Below the pieces are notes generated by a model, which worked only from the letters and a program-made list of their open reading frames with translations, did no database searches and had not been told where the DNA came from. A stretch of DNA of 64,000 nucleotides from Flagellimonas marinaquae (GTDB lineage Bacteria > Bacteroidota > Bacteroidia > Flavobacteriales > Flavobacteriaceae), in assembly GCF_023716465.1 (NCBI RefSeq), contig NZ_CP092415.1, positions 3,139,501 to 3,203,500 of the forward strand. Direction: 5' to 3'. A program made the translations under genes and the position numbers. Positions 26,883-37,416 of this stretch are shown piece after piece. Within the stretch, counting starts at the first letter, position 1. Each line of letters begins with the position of its first letter.

Positions 26883-27644
26883 ATGATTAAAAAGGCCATA
26901 ATTCTATCATTTACCTTTTTTGCCTTGTCTTTATATACACTTTATACGGCCAATAAAATTGCGCCAGAAGTCGCTAAGAAAAATAATCCAGTTGTTCTGG
27001 AGCTTTTTACTTCTCAGGGCTGCTCCAGTTGCCCGCCTGCCGATGCACTATTGGATCAAGTAAAGAGTGATTACCCAGAAGAGGTGATCGCGTTGTCCTA
27101 TCATGTGGATTATTGGAATTACATCGGCTGGGAAGATCCTTTTTCCGACCATGCTTTTACCGAAAAACAAAAAGCGTATGCCCATAAATTTGACCAACGC
27201 AACATCTACACCCCTCAAATGGTCGTAAACGGGAAGGAGCATTTTGTAGGCTCCAATAGATCGATACTCCAGTCGAAGATCCAGGAGCATACTTTCGATA
27301 GTTCGGCGAAACTTGTGGAAATATGTGAAACAACATTGTCCGATGGTGTACTTTCGTTCACTTACAACTTTATAACGGTTCCGGACCAAAAATGGATAAG
27401 GGCCTTATTGGTAATTGACGAGAGGGAAACGATGGTGAACAGGGGAGAAAATAGAAATAGAAAGCTTAAGAACAGTAATATTGTTGTCGCGGAAAAAAGG
27501 GCGGACTTAAGATTGCGTAAAAATGAAGTATCGCTGAAAGTTCCGGATCTGGTTCAACAAAACGATGGTTTGACCTTGATTGTGATTGTGGAAAACCAAG
27601 ATCGAGATATACTTGGGGCGGCCCAAAAAAGAATTGTACGTTAA
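26883..27644 (+). CDS. DUF1223 secreted thioredoxin-like protein
   Basis: 253 residues from ATG 26883; a longer frame from 26835 overlaps the divergent gene and adds a non-signal leader. After a signal or anchor segment comes LELFTSQGCSSCPPADALLD, with a CxxC pair (Cys47, Cys50) in a thioredoxin-like fold, and the family motif YHVDYWNYIGWEDPFS. A cis-proline-like YTPQMVVNG follows. It is likely an envelope oxidoreductase; activity is unproven for the family. Its stop overlaps that of rsmE by 4 bases. Confidence 0.85.
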   Translation: MIKKAIILSFTFFALSLYTLYTANKIAPEVAKKNNPVVLELFTSQGCSSCPPADALLDQVKSDYPEEVIALSYHVDYWNYIGWEDPFSDHAFTEKQKAYAHKFDQRNIYTPQMVVNGKEHFVGSNRSILQSKIQEHTFDSSAKLVEICETTLSDGVLSFTYNFITVPDQKWIRALLVIDERETMVNRGENRNRKLKNSNIVVAEKRADLRLRKNEVSLKVPDLVQQNDGLTLIVIVENQDRDILGAAQKRIVR

Positions 27645-28348
27645 CTATTAATAATGGCCACGGTTGTGCATGCCACAATGGCGGCAGTTTCGGTCCTAAG
27701 TCGATTGGCTCCCAAAGAAATAGGGACATAGCCTTTTTCTCTGGCCAAGTCGATTTCCGATTTGGAAAAATCCCCTTCCGGCCCAATAAGTATGGTGGTG
27801 TCGTTGTCCGCGATAACTTTTCGCTTTAATTCCATTTTTTCCTCATTTTGGCAATGGGCAATGAACCGGTATCCTAGAGCGGTATCGTTCTCTAAAAATT
27901 CTTTGCAGCTAATCGGGGGATTCAATTTGGGTAAATCGGTTTGTAGGGACTGTTTCATGGCAGATTGAAGTACTCGCTCCATCCGTTCCATTTTAACGGT
28001 CTTTCTTTCGGAATGTTCACAAATTATGGGTGTAATCTCATCCACGCCGATTTCTGTCGCTTTTTCCAAAAACCATTCGTAACGGTCGTTCATTTTTGTT
28101 GGAGCCACGACCATGTGCAATTTATAACGTTTGGGTATGGATTTTTTTTCTGAAATAATCCTTGCCTTGCATTTTTTTTGATCGGGCACCAATATCTCCG
28201 CTTCGAACAAATACCCTTTGCCATTGGTAATCTGCACAATGTCTCCTTCCGACTTTCGTAAAACCCGCACTATGTGCTTGCTCTCTTCCGGTGGAAAAAT
28301 GAATTGTTTTGCACTGTTGTCCAACAAGGGGTTGTAAAAAAGTTGCAT
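27641..28348 (-). CDS. rsmE: 16S rRNA m3U1498 methyltransferase RsmE
   Basis: 235 residues, the usual length. It has a PUA-like N-terminal domain (SKHIVRVLRKSEGDIVQITNG) and a C-terminal SPOUT knot with IGPEGDFSKSEIDLA and ISLGANRLRTETAAI, the SAM-binding signature of RsmE. It methylates N3 of U1498 in 16S rRNA. It follows tsaD by 15 bases on the same strand. Confidence 0.96.
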   Translation of the reverse strand: MQLFYNPLLDNSAKQFIFPPEESKHIVRVLRKSEGDIVQITNGKGYLFEAEILVPDQKKCKARIISEKKSIPKRYKLHMVVAPTKMNDRYEWFLEKATEIGVDEITPIICEHSERKTVKMERMERVLQSAMKQSLQTDLPKLNPPISCKEFLENDTALGYRFIAHCQNEEKMELKRKVIADNDTTILIGPEGDFSKSEIDLAREKGYVPISLGANRLRTETAAIVACTTVAIINS

Positions 28349-28363
28349 TTTGAGAGGTGTTAA

Positions 28364-29392
28364 TTAACTACCGATGGCGTATCTAGCTTTGGCCGCGACA
28401 CTTTGGTCCGTAAAATCACCTCGGTAAAATTTAAGGAGCCCCACGATTCCGATCATCGCCGCATTATCGGTACAGTATTCAAATTTAGGGATAAAGGTTT
28501 GCCAGCCCAAGTTTTCCTCGGCATCTTTAAGTCTTCCCCGAATTCCGGAATTGGCAGCAACGCCACCACCAATAGCTATTTGTTTTATTCCCGTCTGCTC
28601 TACGGCCATTTGTAATTTTTCCATTAATATTTCCAAGATGGTAAACTGTACCGATGCACAAATATCGTTCATGTTCTGGGAAATAAAATCAGGATTTTTT
28701 TGGTTTTCTCGCTGTAAAAAGTAGAGAATACTTGTTTTTAACCCGCTAAAGCTAAAATTAAGCCCATCAACTTTTGGTTTTGGAAATGTGTATGCCTTTG
28801 GATTGCCCAGTTTGGCATATTTGTCGATAAGTGGCCCTCCGGGATAAGGTAGCCCCATCAATTTGGCACTTTTGTCGAAAGCTTCGCCGACCGCATCGTC
28901 CAGGGTCTCGCCCATAACTTCCATCTCAAAATAATCAGAAACCTTAACGATTTGTGTGTGCCCCCCGCTAATGGTCATTGCCAAAAAGGGGAAAGTGGGC
29001 GCGGTCTGACTTTCGTCCTCAATAAAATGGGCCAAAATATGAGCTTCCATATGGTTGACCTCGATCAAGGGAATATTGAGCCCCAAGGCCAACGACTTTG
29101 CAAAAGATGTGCCCACGAGCAGAGAGCCCATGAGTCCTGGTCCTCTGGTAAAAGCTATGGCGGATAGCTGTTTTTTATCGATATTTGCCTTGGCCAAGGC
29201 TTGGTGTACCACGGGAACAATATTTTGTTGATGCGCCCTCGAAGCCAATTCGGGGACAACACCTCCATATTGCTTGTGGATTTCTTGGGTGGCTACCACA
29301 TTGCTCAGTACTTTTGTATGGCAAAGTACGGCCGCTGAGGTATCGTCACAAGAGGATTCTACGGCAAGAATATATTTTTTAGAATTTTCCAC
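28364..29392 (-). CDS. tsaD: tRNA t6A37 threonylcarbamoyltransferase TsaD
   Basis: About 342 residues from GTG 29392, chosen because homologues start some seven residues before ILAVESSCDDT; an ATG at 29431 would add 13 residues and run into the divergent tamB start. The ASKHA-fold metal site is present as VNHMEAHILAH, with the TISGGHTQIV and AIGGGVAANS nucleotide motifs. It transfers the threonylcarbamoyl group to A37 of ANN-decoding tRNAs with TsaB and TsaE, which are not in the window. Confidence 0.96.
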   Translation of the reverse strand: MENSKKYILAVESSCDDTSAAVLCHTKVLSNVVATQEIHKQYGGVVPELASRAHQQNIVPVVHQALAKANIDKKQLSAIAFTRGPGLMGSLLVGTSFAKSLALGLNIPLIEVNHMEAHILAHFIEDESQTAPTFPFLAMTISGGHTQIVKVSDYFEMEVMGETLDDAVGEAFDKSAKLMGLPYPGGPLIDKYAKLGNPKAYTFPKPKVDGLNFSFSGLKTSILYFLQRENQKNPDFISQNMNDICASVQFTILEILMEKLQMAVEQTGIKQIAIGGGVAANSGIRGRLKDAEENLGWQTFIPKFEYCTDNAAMIGIVGLLKFYRGDFTDQSVAAKARYAIGS

Positions 29393-29413
29393 AGGTTTTG
29401 GAACAAAAATTGG

Positions 29414-32400
29414 TTGACAAAGGTAAAACATAAAAGCCCTATCAAAAAACTTCGTAAAATACTGTTGCGTTTGCTTTTGGCCATCATCCTAATCATGGTA
29501 TTGGGATCGCTGGTTCTTTCCTTGCCCGTTGTACAGACCAGATTGGGCAAGTACGCCATGGATTCGTTGAACGAGGAATTTGGCACCAACATTCGTATAG
29601 ACCGCATTAGTATGTCGCTGTTCAATTTAAATGCAGGCATAAAGGGCATCTATGTAGAAGATTACCAACAGGACACACTTATCTACATCCATAAATTGTC
29701 CACTTCCATTTTAAATATGCGGAATATGGTCAACAATAAAATGGAGTTTGGAGATATAGAAGTGGACGGACTTACCTTTAATCTAAAGACTTATGAAGGG
29801 GAGACCGACACCAATTTGGACGTTTTTGTGGACAAGCTGGACGATGGCTCGCCAAGAGACCCGGGAACACCTCCATTTTTTCTGTCGTCGGATGGGATAC
29901 AGATCAATAATGGCAAGTTTAGACTTGTTGATGAAAATCTAGAGTTGGAAGAGGTGTTGAATTTTTCGGAGATTGCTGTCATGGCCCGTGATTTTCAGAT
30001 TTTGGGTCCAGACGTATCCTTAAAAATCGATAATCTCTCCACTTTGGCAAAACGGGGTATTCGACTTAAAAAACTGGCTGCCGAATTTACCTATACCAAA
30101 CAACAAATGCGTTTTGACTCCTTGTTGATAGACACCGAGCAATCGGAACTGAAAGGGAATCTGGTCTTTAACTACGAAAGAGAACATTTGGCGAACTTTG
30201 TGGATTTAGTGAACATAGATGCGAGTTTCAAGGAATCTTCCGTAGCCCTTAACGAGATCAATGCTTTTTTTAATGAATTTGGAGCGGACAAGGTGGTCAA
30301 CTTTACCGGAAATTTTAGTGGCGTCCTCAATCAATTACAGGTGGAAGACCTCTTTTTGTTTACGGATAATACTGGAATACGAGGAGATTTTAGGTTCGAT
30401 AACATGTTTAGCGAACAAGCACCGTTTGTGTTAAAAGGGGAAATTGATAATCTAACATCAAGTTACTACCAGCTTAGGAGCATATTGCCAAATATTTTGG
30501 GTCAAAATATTCCCGAATCGGTTAAAAAGCTTGGGCAATTTACCGTTCGGGGCGATACCGAAATAACAGAAACCTCCATAGATGTAACAGCTAATTTGAA
30601 TACCGCGGTAGGGGATTGCTACGTGGATCTTCAAATGACGAATGTACAGACCATTGAAGATGCTTCTTATATGGGTTTTATATCGTTGATAGATTTTAAT
30701 CTCGGGGAGTTTATAGATAATCAAGATTTGGGCATGGCATCCATGGATATGAATGTCGAGGGGAAGGGATTCGTGGCAGAAAGTCTGAATACGGAAATAT
30801 CCGGTGATGTTTACAAAATCGAGTTCAATGATTATGAATACAACAAGATAAAGGTAACCGGTATATTAAAAAATCAATTGTTCGATGGTGTCCTGTTGTG
30901 CAACGACGATAACTTTAGGTTCGATTTTCAAGGCTTGGCCAATTTTGGCAGTCGACAGAACAAATTCAATTTTGTTGCAGCGGTCGATTATGCCGATCTC
31001 AAGGAATTAAATTTTATCAACGACAGTATCTCGATATTCAAAGGACATATAGATATGGACATCGAGGGCAACAATTTGGATGATATAGCCGGTCAACTGC
31101 GATTTTCCAATACAACATATCAAAATATAAACGACACATATTATTTTGAGGATTTTAACGTGGTTTCCTCCTTTGCCCAAGATACCATCCGCACCATCGA
31201 GATCAATTCGCCGGATATTATTACCGGGTACATGCGCGGTAGTTTTAAGGTAAACGAATTGGGTAAATTGGTGCAGAATTCCGTTGGTAGTATTTACACC
31301 AACTATCAACCTTACCAAATTTCAGAAGGTCAATATTTGGATTTTAACTTTAGGATATACAACAAGATCGTGGACGTTTTTGTCCCCGAAATGGCCTTTG
31401 GTTCCAATACCTTTATACGCGGGGCAATAGAGGCCGATAAAAGCGATTTTAAACTAACCTTTAAATCGCCGAGTATTGAGGCGTTCGGTAACAAGTTCGA
31501 CAATATAGAGCTGCAAATCGATAATAAGAACCCACTCTTCAACACCTTCGTTTCCGTAGAGGATATGTCCACAGTGTACTACGACATCAAAGACTTTAGC
31601 CTTATCAACACTACACTAAAGGATACCCTGTTCTTTAGAACAGAGTTTAAAGGCGGAAGTGAGTACGATGATAGTTACAACCTAAATTTTTACCACACTT
31701 TTAATCAAAACAATAGATCAGTGATCGGCCTCAAGCGATCCGATGTTAGCTTTAAGGGCAATACCTGGGTACTCAATAAAGAGGGAAATCAAAAAAACAA
31801 GGTGATATTCAATAGTGCATTGGATAGTATTCGTATTGAAGATGTGGTAATGGACAACAATAACAACGAGCAGATTCGATTGCGAGGCGAGTTTGCAGAT
31901 TCCACATACAAAGATCTCGACCTCCAATTTAAGTTGGTCTCCTTGAACAAGATTACACCGTCCATTGATAGTCTAAAGTTGGATGGTGAAGTAGATGGAT
32001 TTCTCAATATCCTTCAAAAAGATGGGAAATATTTGCCGACATCCAGCCTCAACATCAAAGATTTTAGCGTGAATACCATGCGGATGGGTGATTTGGAAGT
32101 AGGCATCTACGGCAATAACGACCTTACCGAGTTTGGTGTAAGCACTTGGCTGAACGACGGTGGCAAAGAAAGGATGAGCATTAACGGAAAGGTAACCAAT
32201 TATAACAACAAACAAGAATTGGACCTTGCGGCCAATTTTTCTGATTTCGCATTGGAACCCTTTGGTCCCTTGGGAGAAGATATAATTTCCAACATTAGGG
32301 GGAAAGTGAGCGGAAATGCAACGATCACGGGCAATGTAAACAACCCTTCTATAAATGGCGTTCTCAGTTTAAACGATGCGGGCATTGGAATTCCATACCT

Positions 32401-33916
32401 TAATGTAGATTACGATTTTGCACCCTATTCCCAAGTACGTTTATTTGATCAAACCTTTTATTTTGAAAATGTAGAGCTGTCCGATGTGGAAGAAAAGACC
32501 ACTGCGACCATGGATGGTACTATAAGTCACACAGGGTTTGATGATTGGTACCTTGGCCTCGACGTGGATACCCAAAACGATCGTTTTATGATCCTAAATA
32601 CCGAGTATGATGAAGAGTCCCTGTACTATGGTACGGGCTTTATAAATGGTACAGGTAGTATTTATGGGCCAACGGACGCCCTTACCATTTCGGTGGATGC
32701 AATAACGGCTGCCGGTACCGCTTTAAAAATACCCTTGAGCGATGTAACGAGCGTCGGCGACTATTCCTTTATCAACTTTATAGAAAAAGGAACATCCAAC
32801 TCTTTTGAAGAAGAACGGGTGCTGGAGGATTATCAAGGGTTGGAAATGGCGTTCGATCTTGCGGTCACACCCGAGGCCGAAGTAGAAATCGTAGTGGACC
32901 AAAGTACGGGCAGTTCCTTAAAGGGAACAGGGGAGGGTATTTTGTTGATCGAGATCAATACCAACGGTAAATTTAACATGTACGGGGAGTTTGTGGCCGT
33001 AACTGGAGAATACAATTTTAAATACGGTGGCGTTATCGACAAAAAGTTCAAGGTTAGGCCCGGGGGCACCATTCTTTGGGAAAGAGACCCATTGGCGGCA
33101 CAGTTGAACCTGGAAGCCGTTTATTCTCTAAATGCCAACCCGGCCCCTCTTTTGGACAACGCCGGGTACACGGGCAGAATACCCACAGAGGTTGTGGTGC
33201 GATTGGATGGAGAACTGGAGAGCCCCAATATTAATTTTGATATTGACTTCCCAGGGACCAATTCCGTGGTGCAATCCGAACTTGAGTATCGATTGCAAGA
33301 CCCGACCATTAAAGAGCGTAACGCCTTTTTTCTGTTGGCGCAAGGAACATTTGTGAACCCTCAATCCGGCGGGATCAATCAACAAGCGGTTACCGGAAAC
33401 CTGATTCAAACAGCTTCGGGACTGTTCAATCAAATTTTATCCGGCAATAACGACAAACTCAATTTTGGTCTATCCTACGAGCAAGGATATAACGATCCCA
33501 ACGCCGATATATCCACCGAAGATCGTATCGGGGTTACCGTGACCACGCAGATTTCGGACCGAATATTGGTCAATGGAAGGGTAGGGGTGCCTGTCGGCGG
33601 AGTTTCCGAGACTGTAGTTGCGGGAGATGTTGAAGTCCAAATATTGTTGAACGATGAAGGGACCTTGAGCGCCAAAATATTCAATAGGGAAAACCAGATA
33701 CAACAGTTTTTGGCAGAACGCCAAGGGTATACACAAGGTATTGGTCTGTCCTATCAGGTTGATTTTAATAGCTTTAGAGAACTGATGCGAAAAGTGTTCA
33801 ACAAAAAAGAAAAAGAGGAAAATATAAAGGAAACACCCTCTCAAAAACAACCCTCTCAAGTCATGGGTAAGGACAGCTTGATCCGCTTTTCACAAAAGCC
33901 TGCAAATCGCCCCTAA
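29414..33916 (+). CDS. TamB-family outer-membrane translocation/assembly protein
   Basis: 1500 residues from a TTG start; no closer ATG exists before the N-terminal membrane segment (about residues 15-38), which anchors it in the inner membrane. The long middle is an AsmA/TamB-type beta-helical repeat region (for example NTEISGDVYKIEFNDYEYNK). The C-terminal DUF490 domain is clear: GGTILWERDPLAAQLNLEA, VVRLDGELESPNINFDI and the final FNRENQIQQFLAERQGYTQG. Such proteins span the periplasm and carry lipid or barrel proteins to the outer membrane. It diverges from tsaD with 21 bases between the chosen starts. Confidence 0.93.
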   Translation: MTKVKHKSPIKKLRKILLRLLLAIILIMVLGSLVLSLPVVQTRLGKYAMDSLNEEFGTNIRIDRISMSLFNLNAGIKGIYVEDYQQDTLIYIHKLSTSILNMRNMVNNKMEFGDIEVDGLTFNLKTYEGETDTNLDVFVDKLDDGSPRDPGTPPFFLSSDGIQINNGKFRLVDENLELEEVLNFSEIAVMARDFQILGPDVSLKIDNLSTLAKRGIRLKKLAAEFTYTKQQMRFDSLLIDTEQSELKGNLVFNYEREHLANFVDLVNIDASFKESSVALNEINAFFNEFGADKVVNFTGNFSGVLNQLQVEDLFLFTDNTGIRGDFRFDNMFSEQAPFVLKGEIDNLTSSYYQLRSILPNILGQNIPESVKKLGQFTVRGDTEITETSIDVTANLNTAVGDCYVDLQMTNVQTIEDASYMGFISLIDFNLGEFIDNQDLGMASMDMNVEGKGFVAESLNTEISGDVYKIEFNDYEYNKIKVTGILKNQLFDGVLLCNDDNFRFDFQGLANFGSRQNKFNFVAAVDYADLKELNFINDSISIFKGHIDMDIEGNNLDDIAGQLRFSNTTYQNINDTYYFEDFNVVSSFAQDTIRTIEINSPDIITGYMRGSFKVNELGKLVQNSVGSIYTNYQPYQISEGQYLDFNFRIYNKIVDVFVPEMAFGSNTFIRGAIEADKSDFKLTFKSPSIEAFGNKFDNIELQIDNKNPLFNTFVSVEDMSTVYYDIKDFSLINTTLKDTLFFRTEFKGGSEYDDSYNLNFYHTFNQNNRSVIGLKRSDVSFKGNTWVLNKEGNQKNKVIFNSALDSIRIEDVVMDNNNNEQIRLRGEFADSTYKDLDLQFKLVSLNKITPSIDSLKLDGEVDGFLNILQKDGKYLPTSSLNIKDFSVNTMRMGDLEVGIYGNNDLTEFGVSTWLNDGGKERMSINGKVTNYNNKQELDLAANFSDFALEPFGPLGEDIISNIRGKVSGNATITGNVNNPSINGVLSLNDAGIGIPYLNVDYDFAPYSQVRLFDQTFYFENVELSDVEEKTTATMDGTISHTGFDDWYLGLDVDTQNDRFMILNTEYDEESLYYGTGFINGTGSIYGPTDALTISVDAITAAGTALKIPLSDVTSVGDYSFINFIEKGTSNSFEEERVLEDYQGLEMAFDLAVTPEAEVEIVVDQSTGSSLKGTGEGILLIEINTNGKFNMYGEFVAVTGEYNFKYGGVIDKKFKVRPGGTILWERDPLAAQLNLEAVYSLNANPAPLLDNAGYTGRIPTEVVVRLDGELESPNINFDIDFPGTNSVVQSELEYRLQDPTIKERNAFFLLAQGTFVNPQSGGINQQAVTGNLIQTASGLFNQILSGNNDKLNFGLSYEQGYNDPNADISTEDRIGVTVTTQISDRILVNGRVGVPVGGVSETVVAGDVEVQILLNDEGTLSAKIFNRENQIQQFLAERQGYTQGIGLSYQVDFNSFRELMRKVFNKKEKEENIKETPSQKQPSQVMGKDSLIRFSQKPANRP

Positions 33917-33964
33917 TACCCCAAAAAGAATTTATATTTTTCAAAGTTTTTTGATTAATTTATT

Positions 33965-33978
33965 ACGAAAACGTTTGA
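33965..33978. promoter_or_regulatory. Operator-like site 3 upstream of pfkA, ACGAAAACGTTTGA
   Basis: The exact reverse complement of site 1 in the susC/VCBS region. Read toward the gene it controls, the sequence has the same orientation at pfkA and at susC. It ends 83 bases before the pfkA ATG and about 57 bases before the candidate -7 element, a position that suits an activator more than a roadblock. Confidence 0.5.
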
Positions 33979-34035
33979 GAAATTTGTTTAAATCAAATAT
34001 ATTATCAAGACATTCAAAATTTGAATAAAGTTTCC

Positions 34036-34043
34036 TAGCTTTG
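34036..34043 (+). promoter_or_regulatory. Candidate -7 element of the pfkA-gapA promoter
   Basis: TAGCTTTG fits the Bacteroidota consensus TAnnTTTG, 17 bases before the pfkA ATG. The nearest upstream TTG is only 12 bases away rather than about 19, so the -33 part is weak or replaced by an activator site. Confidence 0.45.
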
Positions 34044-34060
34044 ATCTCTTAAAAATTTGA

Positions 34061-36072
<2,012 letters not shown>

Positions 36073-36095
36073 TCTTTATCTAAAATAGTACTTGT

Positions 36096-36122
36096 CCTGA
36101 AGAGGGATTTCCCCTCTTCAGG
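36096..36122 (+). terminator. Intrinsic terminator after gapA
   Basis: An 11-base perfect stem (CCTGAAGAGGG with CCCTCTTCAGG) and a 5-base loop, followed by ATTTTAAT, lies 23 bases after the gapA stop. It separates the pfkA-gapA transcript from the kinase gene. Confidence 0.85.
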
Positions 36123-36145
36123 ATTTTAATATAAAATATAGACGT

Positions 36146-36997
36146 ATGGTTTTGATAGTGGATAGCGGAGCCACAAAATCGGATTGGATCGCTCTTGACG
36201 AAAGTGGTAAACAATTGTTTGTTACCCAAACTTTAGGCTTAAGTCCCGAGGTATTGACTAAAGAAGTGATCGAGGATCGATTGGCCAATAATTTTGAGCT
36301 TTCCAAAAACAGACAGGATGTACGTCAGTTGTACTTCTATGGTGCCGGATGCGGTACCGATAGAATGAAGAATTTTTTAAAGTCCATTTTCAAGGACTTC
36401 TTTCCCAATGCCAAAGCAGAGGTAAGGGAGGATACCTATGCCGCAATCTATTCCACGACCAAAATTGGAAGACAAGGTATTGTCTGTATTTTGGGCACAG
36501 GATCCAATTGCAGTTATTATGATGGTCATCAATTGATCCAAAAGGTAACTTCGTTGGGGTATATCTTAATGGATGATGGAAGTGGAAACTTTTTTGGAAG
36601 AAAACTGATAAGGGACTACTATTTTCATAAAATGCCACAGGATCTTGGGATGAAATTCGCCAAGGAATACGACTTGGATGCAGATGTTATTAAAGATCAT
36701 CTGTACAAACAACCCAACCCTAACACCTATTTGGCCACATTTGCACGTTTTATTATAGAGAACAAAGAGCATCCTTATTGCAAAGGGGTCATAGAAAAGG
36801 GATTGCAACAGTTCGTTAACAATTATATAATGCAATACGAACTGGCCACCAAAGTTCCCGTAAGCTTTGTTGGCAGTATTGCCCATTTTTTAAGGGACGA
36901 ACTAACGGCTTGCCTGGAACGCAACGATTTAATTCTGGGTGTGATCCGAAGAAGACCCATTGAAGGTCTTGTAGAGTTCCATCGCGAAACTATCTGA
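36146..36997 (+). CDS. BadF/BadG/BcrA ATPase-family protein, likely amino-sugar kinase
   Basis: 283 residues of the ASKHA fold. The phosphate-1 loop is IVDSGATKSDWIALD, phosphate-2 is VCILGTGSNCSYYDG and the adenosine region is VSFVGSIAHFL. The length and motifs fit the N-acetylglucosamine-kinase-like branch of the BadF family in Bacteroidota. It would phosphorylate GlcNAc or a related sugar in the cytoplasm. Placed after pfkA-gapA and convergent with ridA (8-base overlap of stops). An amino-sugar role fits the GH3 fusion and amidase downstream, but is inferred. Confidence 0.82.
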   Translation: MVLIVDSGATKSDWIALDESGKQLFVTQTLGLSPEVLTKEVIEDRLANNFELSKNRQDVRQLYFYGAGCGTDRMKNFLKSIFKDFFPNAKAEVREDTYAAIYSTTKIGRQGIVCILGTGSNCSYYDGHQLIQKVTSLGYILMDDGSGNFFGRKLIRDYYFHKMPQDLGMKFAKEYDLDADVIKDHLYKQPNPNTYLATFARFIIENKEHPYCKGVIEKGLQQFVNNYIMQYELATKVPVSFVGSIAHFLRDELTACLERNDLILGVIRRRPIEGLVEFHRETI

Positions 36998-37370
36998 CCG
37001 CGATCATAGAAATTTCCACGTTTACGAACTTGGGAAGATTGGCTACCTCCACTGTTTCTCTTGCAGGAGCTGTATCTGCATTAAAATAAGTACCGTAAAC
37101 CTCGTTGATCTGTGCGAATTGGTTCATGTCCTTAATAAAAATCGAGGTCTTGATCACATGCTCAAAACTCATATCGGCCTCTTCCAGAATGGCTTTTAAA
37201 TTCTCCATGGATTGTTTGGTCTCTTTTTGGATGTCTCCCTCGACCAATTTTCCCGTGGAAGGATCAATGGGAATTTGCCCGGAAATATAAAGGGTATCCT
37301 TGATCAATACGGCCTGGTTGTATGGACCAATGGGTGCAGGTGCTTTTGGGGTGTTAATTATTTTTTTCAT
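36990..37370 (-). CDS. RidA-family reactive intermediate deaminase
   Basis: 126 residues, standard for RidA/YjgF/UK114. The conserved IGPYNQAVLIKDTLYISGQIP start and the C-terminal APARETVEVANLPKFVNVEISMIAV are present; the Arg in ARETV binds the substrate carboxylate. It hydrolyses enamine/imine intermediates released by PLP enzymes. It follows lptD by 46 bases on the same strand, and its 3' end overlaps the kinase gene. Confidence 0.95.
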   Translation of the reverse strand: MKKIINTPKAPAPIGPYNQAVLIKDTLYISGQIPIDPSTGKLVEGDIQKETKQSMENLKAILEEADMSFEHVIKTSIFIKDMNQFAQINEVYGTYFNADTAPARETVEVANLPKFVNVEISMIAVR

Positions 37371-37416
37371 TTGAAAGAAGGTTTTAGTTAGTGAAGATAA
37401 ATAATATCAACATGAT

